Shown here piece by piece: positions 11,431-22,600 of a DNA stretch of 64,000 nucleotides. The DNA is from Parietaria judaica (Eukaryota > Streptophyta > Magnoliopsida > Rosales > Urticaceae): assembly GCA_954871525.1 (NCBI GenBank), contig OX940868.1, positions 26,903,056-26,967,055 of the forward strand. The letters are read 5' to 3'. How positions within the stretch are numbered: the stretch's first letter is position 1; each line of letters starts with the position of its first letter. The position numbers were made by a program, and so were the translations under genes. The notes beneath the pieces are model-generated. The model was not told the origin of the DNA and searched no databases. It was given only the letters and a program-made list of their open reading frames with translations.

Positions 11431-14400
11431 AACTCTCCCCCGCCAGTTTGAGCCGACGCCCTCGTCGGGTTAGAGTTGAGGTACTCCCTCACTTGATCTT
11501 CAAACTGCCAAAGGTTGATGTCACGCTCCCATGTCGCCTCTGATTCTTCGCTGCCCTCCCACTGAACTAAGAATTCCACTCTTCTATTCCGCTTGCTTTC
11601 TCCCTTTGATCGGCGGTCTAGGATTCTGTGCACGTTCTTCTCGAATTCCACGCGCACGGTCGAAGGACCGCGCTTAACTTGTTGTCGGTTTGGATCCTCG
11701 TGAAACGGCTTCAAGAAGCTGACGTGAAAAGTCGGGTGGATGTTCATCTGGGGAGGTAAGTCGAGTCTGTAGGAGACATTCCCGACTTTCCTCACAACTT
11801 CGAACGGTCCGTCGTATCTCTGAATCAGGGCCTTGTGGTAACGGCGATCCGTCACTTTCTTCCAAATCTGCGGAGTCAATTTGAGTAACACTCTGTCACC
11901 CACTTTGAACTCGAGAGCTCGTCGGTTCTTGTCCGCATACTTCTTCATTCTTCGTTGGGCCTTAGCTAGGCTGTCCCGGGCCTGTTCAAGCAGTTCTTGC
12001 TGTTCTCGGGCATAGCGGTACGCCGGAGGGCTGATGCCCTGGGATTTGCTCTTGGCTACGTCAAGTGGCACCAACGGTTGTCGTCCGAACACTAACTCTG
12101 CTGGACTCATCTGCGTCGCTGAAGACTTGTGCAGGTTGTAGGAGAATTGGGCTACATCGAGTAGCTCGAGCCAATTCTTCTGACTCGCGGTAATGTAATG
12201 CCGCAAGTATTCCTCCAGCAAGGCATTCACTCGCTCAGTCTGGCCATCTGTTTGCGGGTGGTGTGCTGTGGAAAATTTCAACTCGGAACCCATCAGTGTA
12301 AATAAATAGGTCCAGAACTTACCGGTAAATCGAGCGTCGCGATCGCTAACTATGTCCTTCGGTAAGCCAAACACTTTCACGATGTGTTTGAAAAAGAGCT
12401 CCGCTGTCACTTCCGCGGTGCATACTTTGGGGGCCGCTATAAATACCCCGTACTTGGAGAATCTGTCCACCACTACGAGAATCGAGCCCTTCCCGCTAAT
12501 CTTCGGAAAACCCACGATGAAATCCATGGAGACCGAATGCCATGGTACCTCGGGTATCGGTAGTGGTTGAAGAAGACCAGCCTGCTTCTTTCTCTCCGTT
12601 TTGTCTAGTTGGCACACTAGACAAGTTTTGACGTGCATCTCGACGTCTTCTTCCATCTTCGGCCAGTAATAGTGTCGGGACAGTAATGCCATCATCCTCG
12701 CTACACCTGGATGTCCCGCCCACTGTGGATCGTGCGTCTCTCGCAATAACTCGCGTTGTAATGTGCCTTTTGGGACGAATAGTCTTCCTCCCCGCGCAAA
12801 GAGAAGATCGCCCTCGATCCAGTACTTGCGGACTAGCCCCTCTGCCACTTGCTTTTTCAGCTCGGTGTAGGTAGCATCCTTATCCGCGAAAGCTTTTACC
12901 CTGCTTTCAAAATCAGAATCAATGGAGGTTAGAGCATTCACGTACTCGAGCACGTTCTTCCGGCTGAGGGCGTCCGCTACACGGTTCTCCACGCCCGGTT
13001 TGTGTATCCACTCGAACACGAACTCTGCGAGGTACTCCTGCCACCTGGCTTGTTTGGGTGATAACTTCTTCTGCGTCTGGAAGTAGGTGTTGGCCACATT
13101 GTCCGTCATGACAACGAACTTTGTGCCCAGCAGGTAATGTCGCCATAGTTCGAGGCAGTGGATCACCGCCGTCATCTCCTTCTCGTGTGCCGAGTAACGC
13201 TGCTCCGCATCCTTAAGTTTCCGACTCTCATAAGCGATAGGGTGTCCCTCCTGGACTAAAACCCCACCGATAGCTCTGTCTGAAGCATCTGTATGGACCT
13301 CGAACGGTAAGTCAAAACGAGGTAATTTGAGAACGGGTTCTGAGGTTACCGCTTTTTTCACCCAGTCGAAGGCTTTCTGACATTGCTCCGTCCATTCCCA
13401 CTTTTTGAGCTTCTTTAGTAGGTCGGTTAGAGCGCTAACGTGCTTTGAATAGTCCTTCATAAATTTGCGGTAGTAGTTCGCTAATCCGAGAAACGACCGA
13501 AGTTCCGGAACGTTCGTCGGTTCCTCCCATTCCACAATTGCCGTGATCTTCCGTTCGTCCATCCGAATCTGCCCCGCGCTGATTCGGTGCCCCAAAAACA
13601 TGATCTCTGTTCGGCAAAATTCGCACTTCTCCCTTTTGACGTAGAGCTTGTTTTCTCTAAGGCGTGAGAAAACCCGTCGCAGGTGTCCTAAGTGCTCGTC
13701 CAGCGTCCTGCTGTAGATCACGATGTCGTCTAGGTAGACGACGACGAACTCATCGAGAAACTCATAGAGCACGTCGTTCATCAGATTACAAAACGTAGCA
13801 GGGGCATTAGTCAGTCCAAACGGCATTACCAGAAATTCGTAAGAACCGTACCTCGTAACGCATGTCGTCTTCAGTTCGTCGCCCTTTGCTATCCGGACTT
13901 GCCAATATCCGGACCGGAGGTCGAGTTTGGTGAAGATGGTGGCTCCTGACAGTCGGTCAAATAAGTCTGTCACATTCGGGACCGGGTACTTGTTCTTCAC
14001 CGTGACCTTGTTCAGCGCTCTGTAATCGATGCACATTCGGAGACTCCCGTCTTGCTTCCTCTGAAACAGCACCGGTGCTCCGTAGGGTGCCTTTGAAGGC
14101 CGTAGATAACCTGCCTCGAGCAGCTCATCCAGTTGTTTCCTTAGTTCCGCCAACTCCAATGGCGACATCCGGTAGGGGGCTCGTGCGGGAGGCATCGCTC
14201 CGGGCTCGAGCTCAATCCTGTGATCAATACCTCTCTCCGGGGGAAGGACCTTTGGTAAGGCCGAGGGCATGATGTCCTGAAAGTCCTCGAGAACATCCAA
14301 GACGTCGGCTGGGATCTCTTCATCCTTGTCCATCTCTGAGATTTCCACCAAGGTAGCTAACATCGAGACTTCGCCTTTCTTCAAACCTGCCTTAAACTGT

Positions 14401-15938
14401 GCTGCCGATTGCAGCAAGGGTTCCTTCCTTTTCACTTCCCCGTCGTATTTCCCCTGGATGAATTGAGGGAACTTCTCGTCGTAGAACATTATCCCACCGA
14501 GGTGGGGGATAACTCCGGCTTTCGCTTGTAGATAAAACTCGAGACCCAAGATGAGTTCAAAATCGTCTAAGGGAAAGACTATGAATCGGCACTCACCTTG
14601 CCACTTGCCCATCTTGAGGAGGGCTTTGGTCGCCCCTTGAGCCGGTTTGGCTCCCGTGTTTACGGCCTTGATGTGGGTCGCACTCTTCGTCGTGGAGAGT
14701 CCGAGTCTGTCTGCTACTGATTGCGAAACGAAGTTGTCTGTGGCTCCTGTGTCCGCCATTGCTCGTACTGGCTTCCCTGCCAGTGTCACGTCGAAGTAGA
14801 GTAATCCTCGTCGAGCAGGGGCTTGAACCGTCATGGCGTTGAGTGACTGGAGCATGTTCATTCGAGGAGGTGTTTCTTCGCTTCCTTCAGGTGCTGGGTC
14901 TTCGGCGATGAGAGCGGTAAGCTTTTGTCTCCTCGGGTACTCCCGAGCAGCGTGAGGGCCTTCACAAAGGAAACAGGCGAATCCTGTCTTGTTGTTCTTC
15001 GAAGGTGCTTTCGGCCTCGAAGATCCCACGTCGTGTCGCTTTTCCCATCGGGGGTTCTTCAGCTTCCCCTTCCGGTTCTCATCCCGAGCCTTCCGACCAT
15101 CGGTCTGGTTAGAAGGTGGCCCGTACTTGAAGTCGACTAGTCCGTCTGCCGCTGCGATAGCGCCTTGCAAATCTCGGACATTCTGTCGCCTCAGTTTGGT
15201 TTGAGCCCAGTTCTGCAGACCTGAAAGAAAATTGAAAAGCTTGTCTTCGTCTGACATGTTCTTGATGTCGAGCATTAGCGAGCTGAATTCCTTCACGTAT
15301 TCCCGAACGGATCTCGTCTGTCTCAGCTTCTTCAAGGCATCCCTTGCAAGCCAAGCTGCGTTGAGCGGTAGGAATTGCGTCTTCAGTTCCGTCTTGAGGT
15401 CTTCCCACGTCGTGATCTCCCTCCCGTCCGGATTAGTCGCATCATCAGTTAAGCGTGTGCGCCACCAAAGCTTGGCATCGCCTTGGAGGTACATACTGGT
15501 GATGGTTACTTTGTCCTCGGGGTCGACGTGGGCGGCTTTGAAGTACTGCTCCATGTCCCAGAGGAAGTTCTCCAGCTCCTTTGCGTTGCGGGTGCCGCTG
15601 AAGTACTTCGGGTCGGGGACCTTCACTTTGGAGCTGCCTCCTTTGTTGCCGTCATTCGTTGGGTTTGCCAATAACCTGCGAATTAACCTCATATCGGAAT
15701 CCAGGTCAAGAAAACGATCAGAGAGAACCTTGGAGAGGTCATCCATGCGGTCGCTGGTTTCGTCTTGAGCGGCCTTGATGATCTGCCTTAACTCCTTGTT
15801 CTCCTCGGTAAGAATCTCCACTTGATCCTTGAGCGTCTTGAGCTGGTTCACCAAAGATGGTGCGTCGGGAATTGGTTCGCCCACCAATTCTTGAATCGTG
15901 TTGACTCGCTGATCTAGCGCGGCCACCGTCGTCACCAT
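11415..15938 (-). CDS. Gag-Pol polyprotein of a chromovirus, 1507 aa, uninterrupted
   Basis: The frame is open upstream to about 15974, but the first ATG is at 15938. Domains in order: Gag; CCHC-type zinc knuckle; aspartic protease (ADTGATD); reverse transcriptase with YLDD near residue 735; RNase H (HTDASDRA); integrase with HHCC zinc finger and a DDE core (MDF, SDRDARF and the final Glu in [13 protein letters not shown]); a GPF segment; and a C-terminal chromodomain ([16 protein letters not shown]) typical of chromovirus integrases. All catalytic motifs seen are intact and there is no frameshift or stop. One defect: the zinc knuckle reads [13 protein letters not shown], so its last Cys is Tyr334 (TAC at 14939-14937), one base from TGC. 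That may weaken RNA packaging. The element would encode its own replication proteins in a cytoplasmic particle. Known: family functions. Inferred: present-day activity. Confidence 0.97.
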   Translation of the reverse strand: MVTTVAALDQRVNTIQELVGEPIPDAPSLVNQLKTLKDQVEILTEENKELRQIIKAAQDETSDRMDDLSKVLSDRFLDLDSDMRLIRRLLANPTNDGNKGGSSKVKVPDPKYFSGTRNAKELENFLWDMEQYFKAAHVDPEDKVTITSMYLQGDAKLWWRTRLTDDATNPDGREITTWEDLKTELKTQFLPLNAAWLARDALKKLRQTRSVREYVKEFSSLMLDIKNMSDEDKLFNFLSGLQNWAQTKLRRQNVRDLQGAIAAADGLVDFKYGPPSNQTDGRKARDENRKGKLKNPRWEKRHDVGSSRPKAPSKNNKTGFACFLCEGPHAAREYPRRQKLTALIAEDPAPEGSEETPPRMNMLQSLNAMTVQAPARRGLLYFDVTLAGKPVRAMADTGATDNFVSQSVADRLGLSTTKSATHIKAVNTGAKPAQGATKALLKMGKWQGECRFIVFPLDDFELILGLEFYLQAKAGVIPHLGGIMFYDEKFPQFIQGKYDGEVKRKEPLLQSAAQFKAGLKKGEVSMLATLVEISEMDKDEEIPADVLDVLEDFQDIMPSALPKVLPPERGIDHRIELEPGAMPPARAPYRMSPLELAELRKQLDELLEAGYLRPSKAPYGAPVLFQRKQDGSLRMCIDYRALNKVTVKNKYPVPNVTDLFDRLSGATIFTKLDLRSGYWQVRIAKGDELKTTCVTRYGSYEFLVMPFGLTNAPATFCNLMNDVLYEFLDEFVVVYLDDIVIYSRTLDEHLGHLRRVFSRLRENKLYVKREKCEFCRTEIMFLGHRISAGQIRMDERKITAIVEWEEPTNVPELRSFLGLANYYRKFMKDYSKHVSALTDLLKKLKKWEWTEQCQKAFDWVKKAVTSEPVLKLPRFDLPFEVHTDASDRAIGGVLVQEGHPIAYESRKLKDAEQRYSAHEKEMTAVIHCLELWRHYLLGTKFVVMTDNVANTYFQTQKKLSPKQARWQEYLAEFVFEWIHKPGVENRVADALSRKNVLEYVNALTSIDSDFESRVKAFADKDATYTELKKQVAEGLVRKYWIEGDLLFARGGRLFVPKGTLQRELLRETHDPQWAGHPGVARMMALLSRHYYWPKMEEDVEMHVKTCLVCQLDKTERKKQAGLLQPLPIPEVPWHSVSMDFIVGFPKISGKGSILVVVDRFSKYGVFIAAPKVCTAEVTAELFFKHIVKVFGLPKDIVSDRDARFTGKFWTYLFTLMGSELKFSTAHHPQTDGQTERVNALLEEYLRHYITASQKNWLELLDVAQFSYNLHKSSATQMSPAELVFGRQPLVPLDVAKSKSQGISPPAYRYAREQQELLEQARDSLAKAQRRMKKYADKNRRALEFKVGDRVLLKLTPQIWKKVTDRRYHKALIQRYDGPFEVVRKVGNVSYRLDLPPQMNIHPTFHVSFLKPFHEDPNRQQVKRGPSTVRVEFEKNVHRILDRRSKGESKRNRRVEFLVQWEGSEESEATWERDINLWQFEDQVREYLNSNPTRASAQTGGGEFVTPL
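11431..11444 (-). promoter_or_regulatory. polypurine tract of the chromovirus
   Basis: Minus-strand GGCGGGGGAGAGTT directly abuts the 3' LTR, the position of the plus-strand DNA primer in LTR elements. Confidence 0.85.
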
Positions 15939-15961
15939 CGTGACAACGATGAAGTCTTCAA

Positions 15962-15973
15962 GCTCTGATACCA
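15962..15973 (-). promoter_or_regulatory. primer binding site, initiator tRNA-Met type
   Basis: Minus-strand TGGTATCAGAGC complements the 3' end of plant initiator tRNA-Met. It begins two bases inside the 5' LTR, the normal spacing. Confidence 0.95.
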
Positions 15974-15975
15974 CT

Positions 15976-16755
15976 TGTCACAGGGTAATTTTTCGACTAA
16001 GTATTTAAACTAAATTCCCTATGCGGCGCCGAATCCTCCCAAGGATCCGACCAGCCTTATGCGGATAATAACGATGATCAAATTTAAAGTAAGCACTCAC
16101 GACACAATAATCTTACGGGGCACACCCCAACCAAAGCTTTATTATTAATCGTAAGCAAAGGACTAAGAAACTCTAAAGCCTAAAGCCTATACTCGAATTT
16201 CCCTCTAAGTCTGAATGAATAAAATAGCCAACATGGCTTAGTATTTATAAGCTAGCTAAGAAACCTAATCCTACTCGAATTACAACTCTGGGGCGTTATC
16301 CAATCTTCTAGAATTCTCCTTGGACGCGTTATCTTTAAGCCAGGCGCAATCTTCACTTGATGGCGTGTGCAATCCGCGTGGAAGCTTCCCAAAACGTGTG
16401 GGTGACGCTGACCGAAACCGCGTGGGTGAGGCTGGCTGCCTCGCGCGGGTGACGCGCGCTGCGTGACCGCATGGGTGATGCGCCCCTTGCTGCCCGCGCG
16501 CACTCGCTGCCTGGATGGCGCGTCTTCTCGCGAATGGGCCTGGCAGCCCATTAGCTTGACCCGTGGACTTGGCTTTTCTCTAACGCTCCCTTGGTGCCCG
16601 TGTAGGATTTTTCCCGCTTCTCAAATACTTTGCTCGGCCCACCGAGGCTTTTCTCGCGCTAGGCCTCGTACCTTGCGCTTGGGAGACTTGGTGAGTCTCC
16701 CTCTCGTGCGCCACAGCGCCCGGGCCCCTTTATCGGACTAAAAGGGGTGTGACAC
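15976..16755 (-). repeat. 5' LTR of the chromovirus
   Basis: 780 bp, paired with 10651-11430. Contains a minus-strand TATA-like box (TTATAAATAC, 16241-16250), so transcription is expected to run leftwards, away from the GID8 gene. Its outer edge is 422 bp upstream of the GID8 start codon. Confidence 0.97.
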
Positions 16756-16760
16756 CATCC

Positions 16761-17176
16761 TTATATAATAACCAACCATTCTCTCAATTGGGACTTGAAA
16801 ATTGGCGACCGAACGGACAACTGAATCGTCTTCTTCCTCGAAAGACGCTATACATCGTCGGAGCTCCGAGCTGATACTCAATCCAATCCCCAATTCTCTG
16901 CCACTCCATTCAGGTACCTTCTCCAATCCCTAATTTCCAGAATCCTCTCTCCCCGCTGCGGCTATCCCTTCTCGCATTTCCTTCCTAGCTTGTTTCCCAT
17001 GGCCTTGACTCTGGATTTGGTCATTCGTGCCTGGCAATCTGATCAGATCGTCCATTTTCTGAAACTCGAGCAGAGACTTCGTGGAGTTAGTTTGACATGT
17101 CGAAGATGGCCGCGGAGGCTGTCCGCTGATGTCATTGTTCTGGATTGTGATTCGTCAGCTTGCAGAGATCGAAGCC
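16761..17176 (+). promoter_or_regulatory. promoter and 5' UTR region of GID8
   Basis: Only 416 bp separate the gypsy element from the GID8 ATG. The sequence just past the insertion includes TTATATAATAACC (16772-16784), a possible TATA element, and pyrimidine-rich UTR-like sequence follows. Native upstream DNA resumes on the far side of the retrotransposon, before 10646. Confidence 0.45.
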
Positions 17177-18801
17177 ATGGTAAGTATAGCTCTTCGTTTT
17201 CCGATTCTGATCGCAAGCAGTTTCGCCAGACAGTGTGGTTGTTAGGGCTAAATGTATATCTCGATTTTGGATTTGAGATGTTTTGTCGAAATTATCCGCG
17301 ACAGGCAACATCGAAGAAGGTGATTACGAGGGACGAGTGGGAGAAGAAGCTCAATGACGTGAAGATCAGGAAAGAGGACATGAACAAGCTGGTGATGAAT
17401 TTCCTGGTCACCGAAGGCTATGTAGACGCCGCTGACAAGTTCCAGATGGAGTCGGGAACTGAACGTATCCTTTCCGTCATTTTGTTCGCTTTGGTCGCGG
17501 TTCTTTTTTACTTCTGTTCGGGGGGTTCTTTTAGTTGTTCCTTAGGAGTTCATAGCAGACATTGATATTGCTACGATCACGGATCGTATGGCTGTTAAAA
17601 ACGCGGTACAATCAGGAGATGTTGAGGATGCAATAGAGAAAGTTAATGATTTAAATCCTGAGGTAGAGCTCCAATTTCTCTGTCCGAGCTGCGAGTATTC
17701 TGAATTTTTTAATATTTTTTTTGAGGTTTTGTTAATGTTCGAAATTCACGAATGCAGATACTGGATACAAATCCCCAATTGTTTTTCCATCTCCAGCAGC
17801 AACGGCTAATTGAGCTTATCCGAGGCGGTAAAGTCGAAGAGGCTCTCGAGTTCGCTCAGGAGGAATTAGCACCGAGGGGAGAAGAAAATGTTAGTCTTAT
17901 CGACCCGTTTCATTTCTCTAGCACTTGATCATGCTTTCGCTACTTCAAGTTACTTCTTCTCTAGATTATGATTGAAGTTATGATTGTCGGTTAAACTGTG
18001 CATTGACGTTATCTGAGTTGTTGAAAGAGACATTTTTTCGTTGCGTTTTGCAGCAGAGCTTTTTGGAGGAGTTGGAGAAGACGGTTGCTCTTCTAGCATT
18101 CGAAGATGTCTCGAACTGCCCTGTTGGCGATCTTCTCGACATATCGCAGCGCCTAAAGACGGCTAGTGAAGTCAATGCCGCCATTCTTACCAGCCAGAGT
18201 CATGAAAAAGGCGAGTTTTTCTATGTTTATTTTAGGCGTATACTTTATTCTAGTTGAGGTCCAACACAGTTAAATATTAAAGTATTTCTAGGAATAAACA
18301 TTACTGCATAACAAGGGACTGTTGAAAGGCATGGTTTTTCTTTTCTGAAACTCATAACTTGCCTAATGATGCTCCGTGTTTTGTGGTTTTATTCAGGAAT
18401 GTTAAATTATCTGTATATTTCCTGAACTTGTATTGTTGTCTCAGTTTGCCCACTTAATTTTATTTTGCTTTTTTTTCCCCCACATAAAAATTGTAGCAAT
18501 GACCGTATTAGTCAACAATTTTCATAGTTTTCCAACTAAGCGCAGTGTACACTTCAATACATTTATTTATTTATGATGATTTTTGGTTTTAAAGTTGACA
18601 AGAGATCAGTTTGTTAACTAATAATGACTTCTGGAACTGGTTTTGTTCTGATAATAGTCTACATTTGATCGAATAACAGACCCTAAGCTTCCGAGTTTGC
18701 TGAAGATGCTGATATGGGCGCAAAACCAGCTGGACGAAAAGGCAGCCTATCCTCGGATGAACGACTTGTCCACCGCCACGTTAGACGACCCTGCTATTTG
18801 A
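17177..18801 (+). CDS. GID8: GID8 homologue, LisH-CTLH-CRA subunit of the CTLH/GID E3 ligase
   Basis: Six coding exons: 17177-17179, 17305-17464, 17556-17662, 17758-17889, 18054-18210 and 18680-18801, giving 226 residues, the usual length for plant GID8. Exon 1 codes only for the start Met, so most of exon 1 is 5' UTR. The protein is helical. LisH is at about residues 27-59 ([20 protein letters not shown]), CTLH about 65-122 ([16 protein letters not shown]) and CRA to the end, with the conserved tail [17 protein letters not shown]. In yeast and animals GID8 is a scaffold subunit of the GID/CTLH ubiquitin ligase; a like role in plants is inferred. Intron 5 starts with GC instead of GT (18211-18212), the only donor here that gives the conserved HEKDPK junction. 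The gypsy insertion lies just upstream, so its promoter space is unusually short. Confidence 0.95.
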
Positions 18802-19161
18802 ACTTCGCATGTGCTTCGGATCCGCACTCTGTTGTCGTTTATTTCCATTCTTCAGCGTAAATCCTTTTGTAAAACTGTACAATCATACTGGTTTTCCTCT
18901 TCATCGCAACACAGGGACCAAGCCCGAGTTAGTGGAGTGTTTGAATTTGTACTTCATTTCACGGGGTTAGATTGAAACGAGGGTAAATGCAAGGCAGTTT
19001 CTCATGGTAGCTACTTGGCCAACTTTATAGAGACAAAGAAACATAAATGAAGTAATGAACGCATCTACATTATTTAATTTCAACAGATAAAAAACTGCAA
19101 AAACCATAACGATAAACAAGCCAAAACAGATAACGAAGCTCCATTAATGTGCATTCATGAG

Positions 19162-19425
19162 TCACTCGCATTTCACCCAAAGAACATAAACCCACTGAAT
19201 CTCCAAGCTCTCTGAACAATGGTGAGGCTTTACCGGCCCGCCATCGGCAACACCGTCGTCGAAATTCAAAGCGTAGCTCGAGGCATCGTAGCGGAACCTC
19301 GTCTTCTCTCGGCTCGCAATCGTCTTCTTCAGCGAAGCTCTCAGCCTGCAAAAGAAGCTCCTCAGCAATGGCGTCCTCTTGCCCCTCGCTTTGACACCCA
19401 ACAACGCTTCTTCGAAGATACCCAT
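19162..19425 (-). CDS. small uncharacterised plant protein, 87 aa
   Basis: A single-exon frame converging on GID8, with 360 bp between stops. The N-terminal half is basic and Arg-rich (MGIFEEALLGVKARGKRTP, then LLRSFFCRLRASLKK). It is followed by RFRYDASSYALNFDDG, a tyrosine-rich motif I associate with a family of short plant proteins of unknown role. No signal peptide or membrane segment is visible. A GA-rich tract at 19612-19670 lies upstream and could be in its 5' UTR or promoter. The overlapping 152-residue frame on the same strand is frame-shifted and lacks this motif. Function unknown; existence moderately supported by motif and position. Confidence 0.6.
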   Translation of the reverse strand: MGIFEEALLGVKARGKRTPLLRSFFCRLRASLKKTIASREKTRFRYDASSYALNFDDGVADGGPVKPHHCSESLEIQWVYVLWVKCE

Positions 19426-19611
19426 CTTCAGTGCTCAAAAGGGTCGGGAGAGACGAGAGTGAAGATATTGAGTGAAGAAAAGTGTGATCTTTTGGTGGTC
19501 TCAAAGAAGGTTGAGTGAGCCTCAACACTCAACAGTGAACTTCTTTTTCATGGGAAAGAGAGAAAAGGAAAAAGAGAAGGAATCGCATTGGGATGCTCAA
19601 ATTCCATCAGA

Positions 19612-19670
19612 GGAGAGAGAGAGAGAGAGAGAATAGAAGAAGAGTCTGTGGAGAGAGAGAGAGAGAGACA
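19612..19670. repeat. GA microsatellite pair upstream of the 87-aa gene
   Basis: Two (GA)n runs separated by about 20 bp. GA/CT runs near plant transcription starts are common and may act as core promoter elements; no function is shown here. Confidence 0.85.
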
Positions 19671-22600
19671 TAACGAATCATAATTACTCTCACGGTTTTT
19701 TCTGTGGTGTTATCATGCCACGTTTTGACCGACCGTTCTTCGGGTATTTATTATCATCGAGTGTCACAGTCTCTGAGGTCCATTAAATAAGTTTAAGGTA
19801 GTTATGTTTTAATTTCATAAGAGTATATTCACTTTGGATCTTATTGTAAGATATTCTTATCTTATTTTTATAATTTTTTTATAAATATATTATGTTATCG
19901 TTTCATCTCTAGCTATCAAGCTTCGCTAGTTCGAATTACTCTGATTGATTCTCTTCGTTTTTTATCCCTTACGATTTAAGCTAATCTTGTTAGTTTGTTC
20001 TCTTTTTTACATTCCTACATAAATAGTAGAAAAATTCTTTAACCACTCACACATTATACTTAATCAATTTCTACACCTCAAATTACTAAATTCTAAAGCT
20101 ATTTTTTCTTTTCTTTTCTGTACAAGTAAAAAAAAAAAAAAGAATTAGCGATAAAAGAATAATTTTATTGCGGATGGTGACATGGGGAATCAAAACCAAC
20201 ACGCCATTCTCGTATCCCTCCTCCGAAGAAAAAATGCTAGGGAGGAATGTAATACATAGACAAGAGACGAGGGAGTAATGTAAGACACATTTTTTCGTCC
20301 AATTTTTTTTTACGGACATTGGTCAAATTTTTATTAAATAATATCTAAGATATACGTTGATGTGCCCATCCAACTATATAGTGTTTTTTCTCATTATTGA
20401 ACAAAAAAATGTATCGCTTCACTTAGTTGACTTTGTATACTCAGTTAGTCAAAGTTTGGATATTTTTGCTGCGATTATCCCTATTATTAATAATCGACCG
20501 TGTTATTTTAATATGACAATCTAGATCAATTTACTTTTTATAAAAAAAAAGAAAGAAATAAAGGAGAATCAGAATCGATATTTGAATTTCTACGAAAAAT
20601 CCAAACTTCGGAGGTTCTATAATCCGGGTTAAAGAGAATAAGGAGCTCCTCTTGCATTTACAACACTATGTGATGTCGTTATGAAGTCATAAAATATGAC
20701 ATGCATGCCCAAGCAAATACTCATCACAATGAGTATAAATGTTGACTAAAAACTCACAAGATTGTATTTTCATCATTATTTTTTCCTTTGATGACGATGT
20801 CATCCATGTATACATGGTGTATATAATGTGTTGATGTTATGGCCTTTCAATAGAATCCTGATAAAAGGACTGAAAGCTTGACAATTCAGTAAATGAAGAA
20901 ATAAGAAGGTGAAAGAAGCATTGGTGAGTGGATCATAATACTGCTTTAATCTTTGAATTTTGAGAATATGGATTCACATGCACAACCAGCGATCAATCAG
21001 ATCAACTTCCGATTTGTCTATAATATATTATGAATATGTTACAGTGTTTAAGATCGTATTTGTTTTATTTGAAAGATTGTGGGCCTCCTTTCTGTCTTTA
21101 TATCGAAAGCCATATTGCCATTAACATATGCTCGAAGATATTCCTTTTTGTCTCGCCCTTAACAAACTCTCTGCTTTCTTCATCTCAGATGACATGTCAT
21201 TCGGCTTAAGACAACCCGTCCCAAACCCTAACGTGGGACCACAAGAATAGCATTTTAATGAACTCCGGTTTTACTTTTTTTAAAATTTTATTAACGGTAA
21301 AAGTACTTAAATTATTTGGAAATGAGACAGCATAGAGCCAACTTAAAAAAAAAAAAAAAACATTGGCAAGGGTATTCAAATTTGAATTTTCTGGCTGATT
21401 GATAGACCTCATCCTTTTTCTCGTTTTTTTTTTTTACTATTTCTGTCAGTGATGACGTAAACTATGTAAATCAGATTCTTTTGAGGAGATTAACTTAGAA
21501 TTCGAGTGAGAAAGTGAGAATAAAAATAAGAGTTTACGTTGTTGATGTTTCAAGAATCTTTGTTTACATCCAGATTAATTTTAATGTTCGTGAGTTTGAT
21601 CGTTTGAGTTTATTTGTTATTGGCATAGTAAAAAAAAATAACGGAAAAGTAGATAAGGTCTACCAATCCGCCAAAAAGGCAAACCTGATATTTTTTGCCA
21701 CAATTTTTATAAATTAGTTTTATGTCGCCCTATTTCTAAACAATTTAAGTACTTTAACCGATAATAACAAAAAAATGAATTTGGGTTTATTTTACTTTTT
21801 CTTGTAAGTTTATTAAGGATTTATTATGTCGTATATATTATTTTAAGTTGTATTCAATTAAAGCAGTATAGATTCAAGTTTTGTTTTTCAGTGACGTATA
21901 TACTCAAGTTGTGTTTTACTGTGGATTTTAATAATTCATTTATTTTTTAAAAACATTTAGTGCAACTAAAACTTAAGTATTTTTATCGTCCAATATTTCT
22001 CTCTCATATTCTTCGAAGATAATTCATTAGACGATAAAAGTATTTAAAATTTAGTTGCAACATCATAAATTTATCAAGATCCTCAATAAAATACATCTTG
22101 AGTAAATATGCTACTGAATAATAAAGCTTGATTCTATATCGCTCCAATTAAATATAACTTGGGTACATTTACCTTTTGTTAATATTCTTTTAGATTTGAT
22201 CGTAATTTTTGTGTACTGTGTATTTTTATATCAGAATCAAAGGTCTGTCAAAAATAGACTACTTTTACTTTTTTCTTTTCTTTCTTTTGGCTGCCATTAC
22301 ACTACTTTTACTGATGTAGCACAATTGGTTGGTCCCCAGAATAAATCTCAAACGGACAAAATAAATAATAATAAAAAAACAAATTGACTTGAGCCTGTAT
22401 AAACTTTAAAGTTTAAACTTTAAAGTTAAACTATAAACTATAAAAATGAAACTAGGTAGCTTACCATTTACGAAGTTTATTTTTTACTACAAATTATTTC
22501 GGTCAAAGTCAAAAACTATTTCCGTGATATTCTGAATTATTGTCAATACAAATATTGTTGCATTTTATTTATTATGTTCCCAAATGTCATTTTAATGCAC

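Larger units (their letters stand above)
10646..16760 (-). mobile_element. complete Ty3/gypsy chromovirus LTR retrotransposon with 5-bp target duplication
   Basis: Two 780-bp LTRs (10651-11430 and 15976-16755) begin with TGTCACA and end with TGTGACA. Both sides are flanked by the same 5 bp, ccatc (10646-10650 and 16756-16760). Read on the minus strand, a primer binding site complementary to initiator tRNA-Met (TGGTATCAGAGC, 15962-15973) lies two bases inside the 5' LTR, and a polypurine tract (11431-11444) abuts the 3' LTR. The two LTRs differ at only about eight sites by eye, including a short indel, so insertion is recent. The interior is one open Gag-Pol frame ending in a chromodomain, which makes it a chromovirus. 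The Gag and zinc-knuckle style recalls the Galadriel-type lineage, but clade is uncertain. Confidence 0.97.

Noticed and set aside
15232..15768. 178-residue plus-strand frame
   Set aside because: Antisense shadow of the Gag region of the chromovirus polyprotein.
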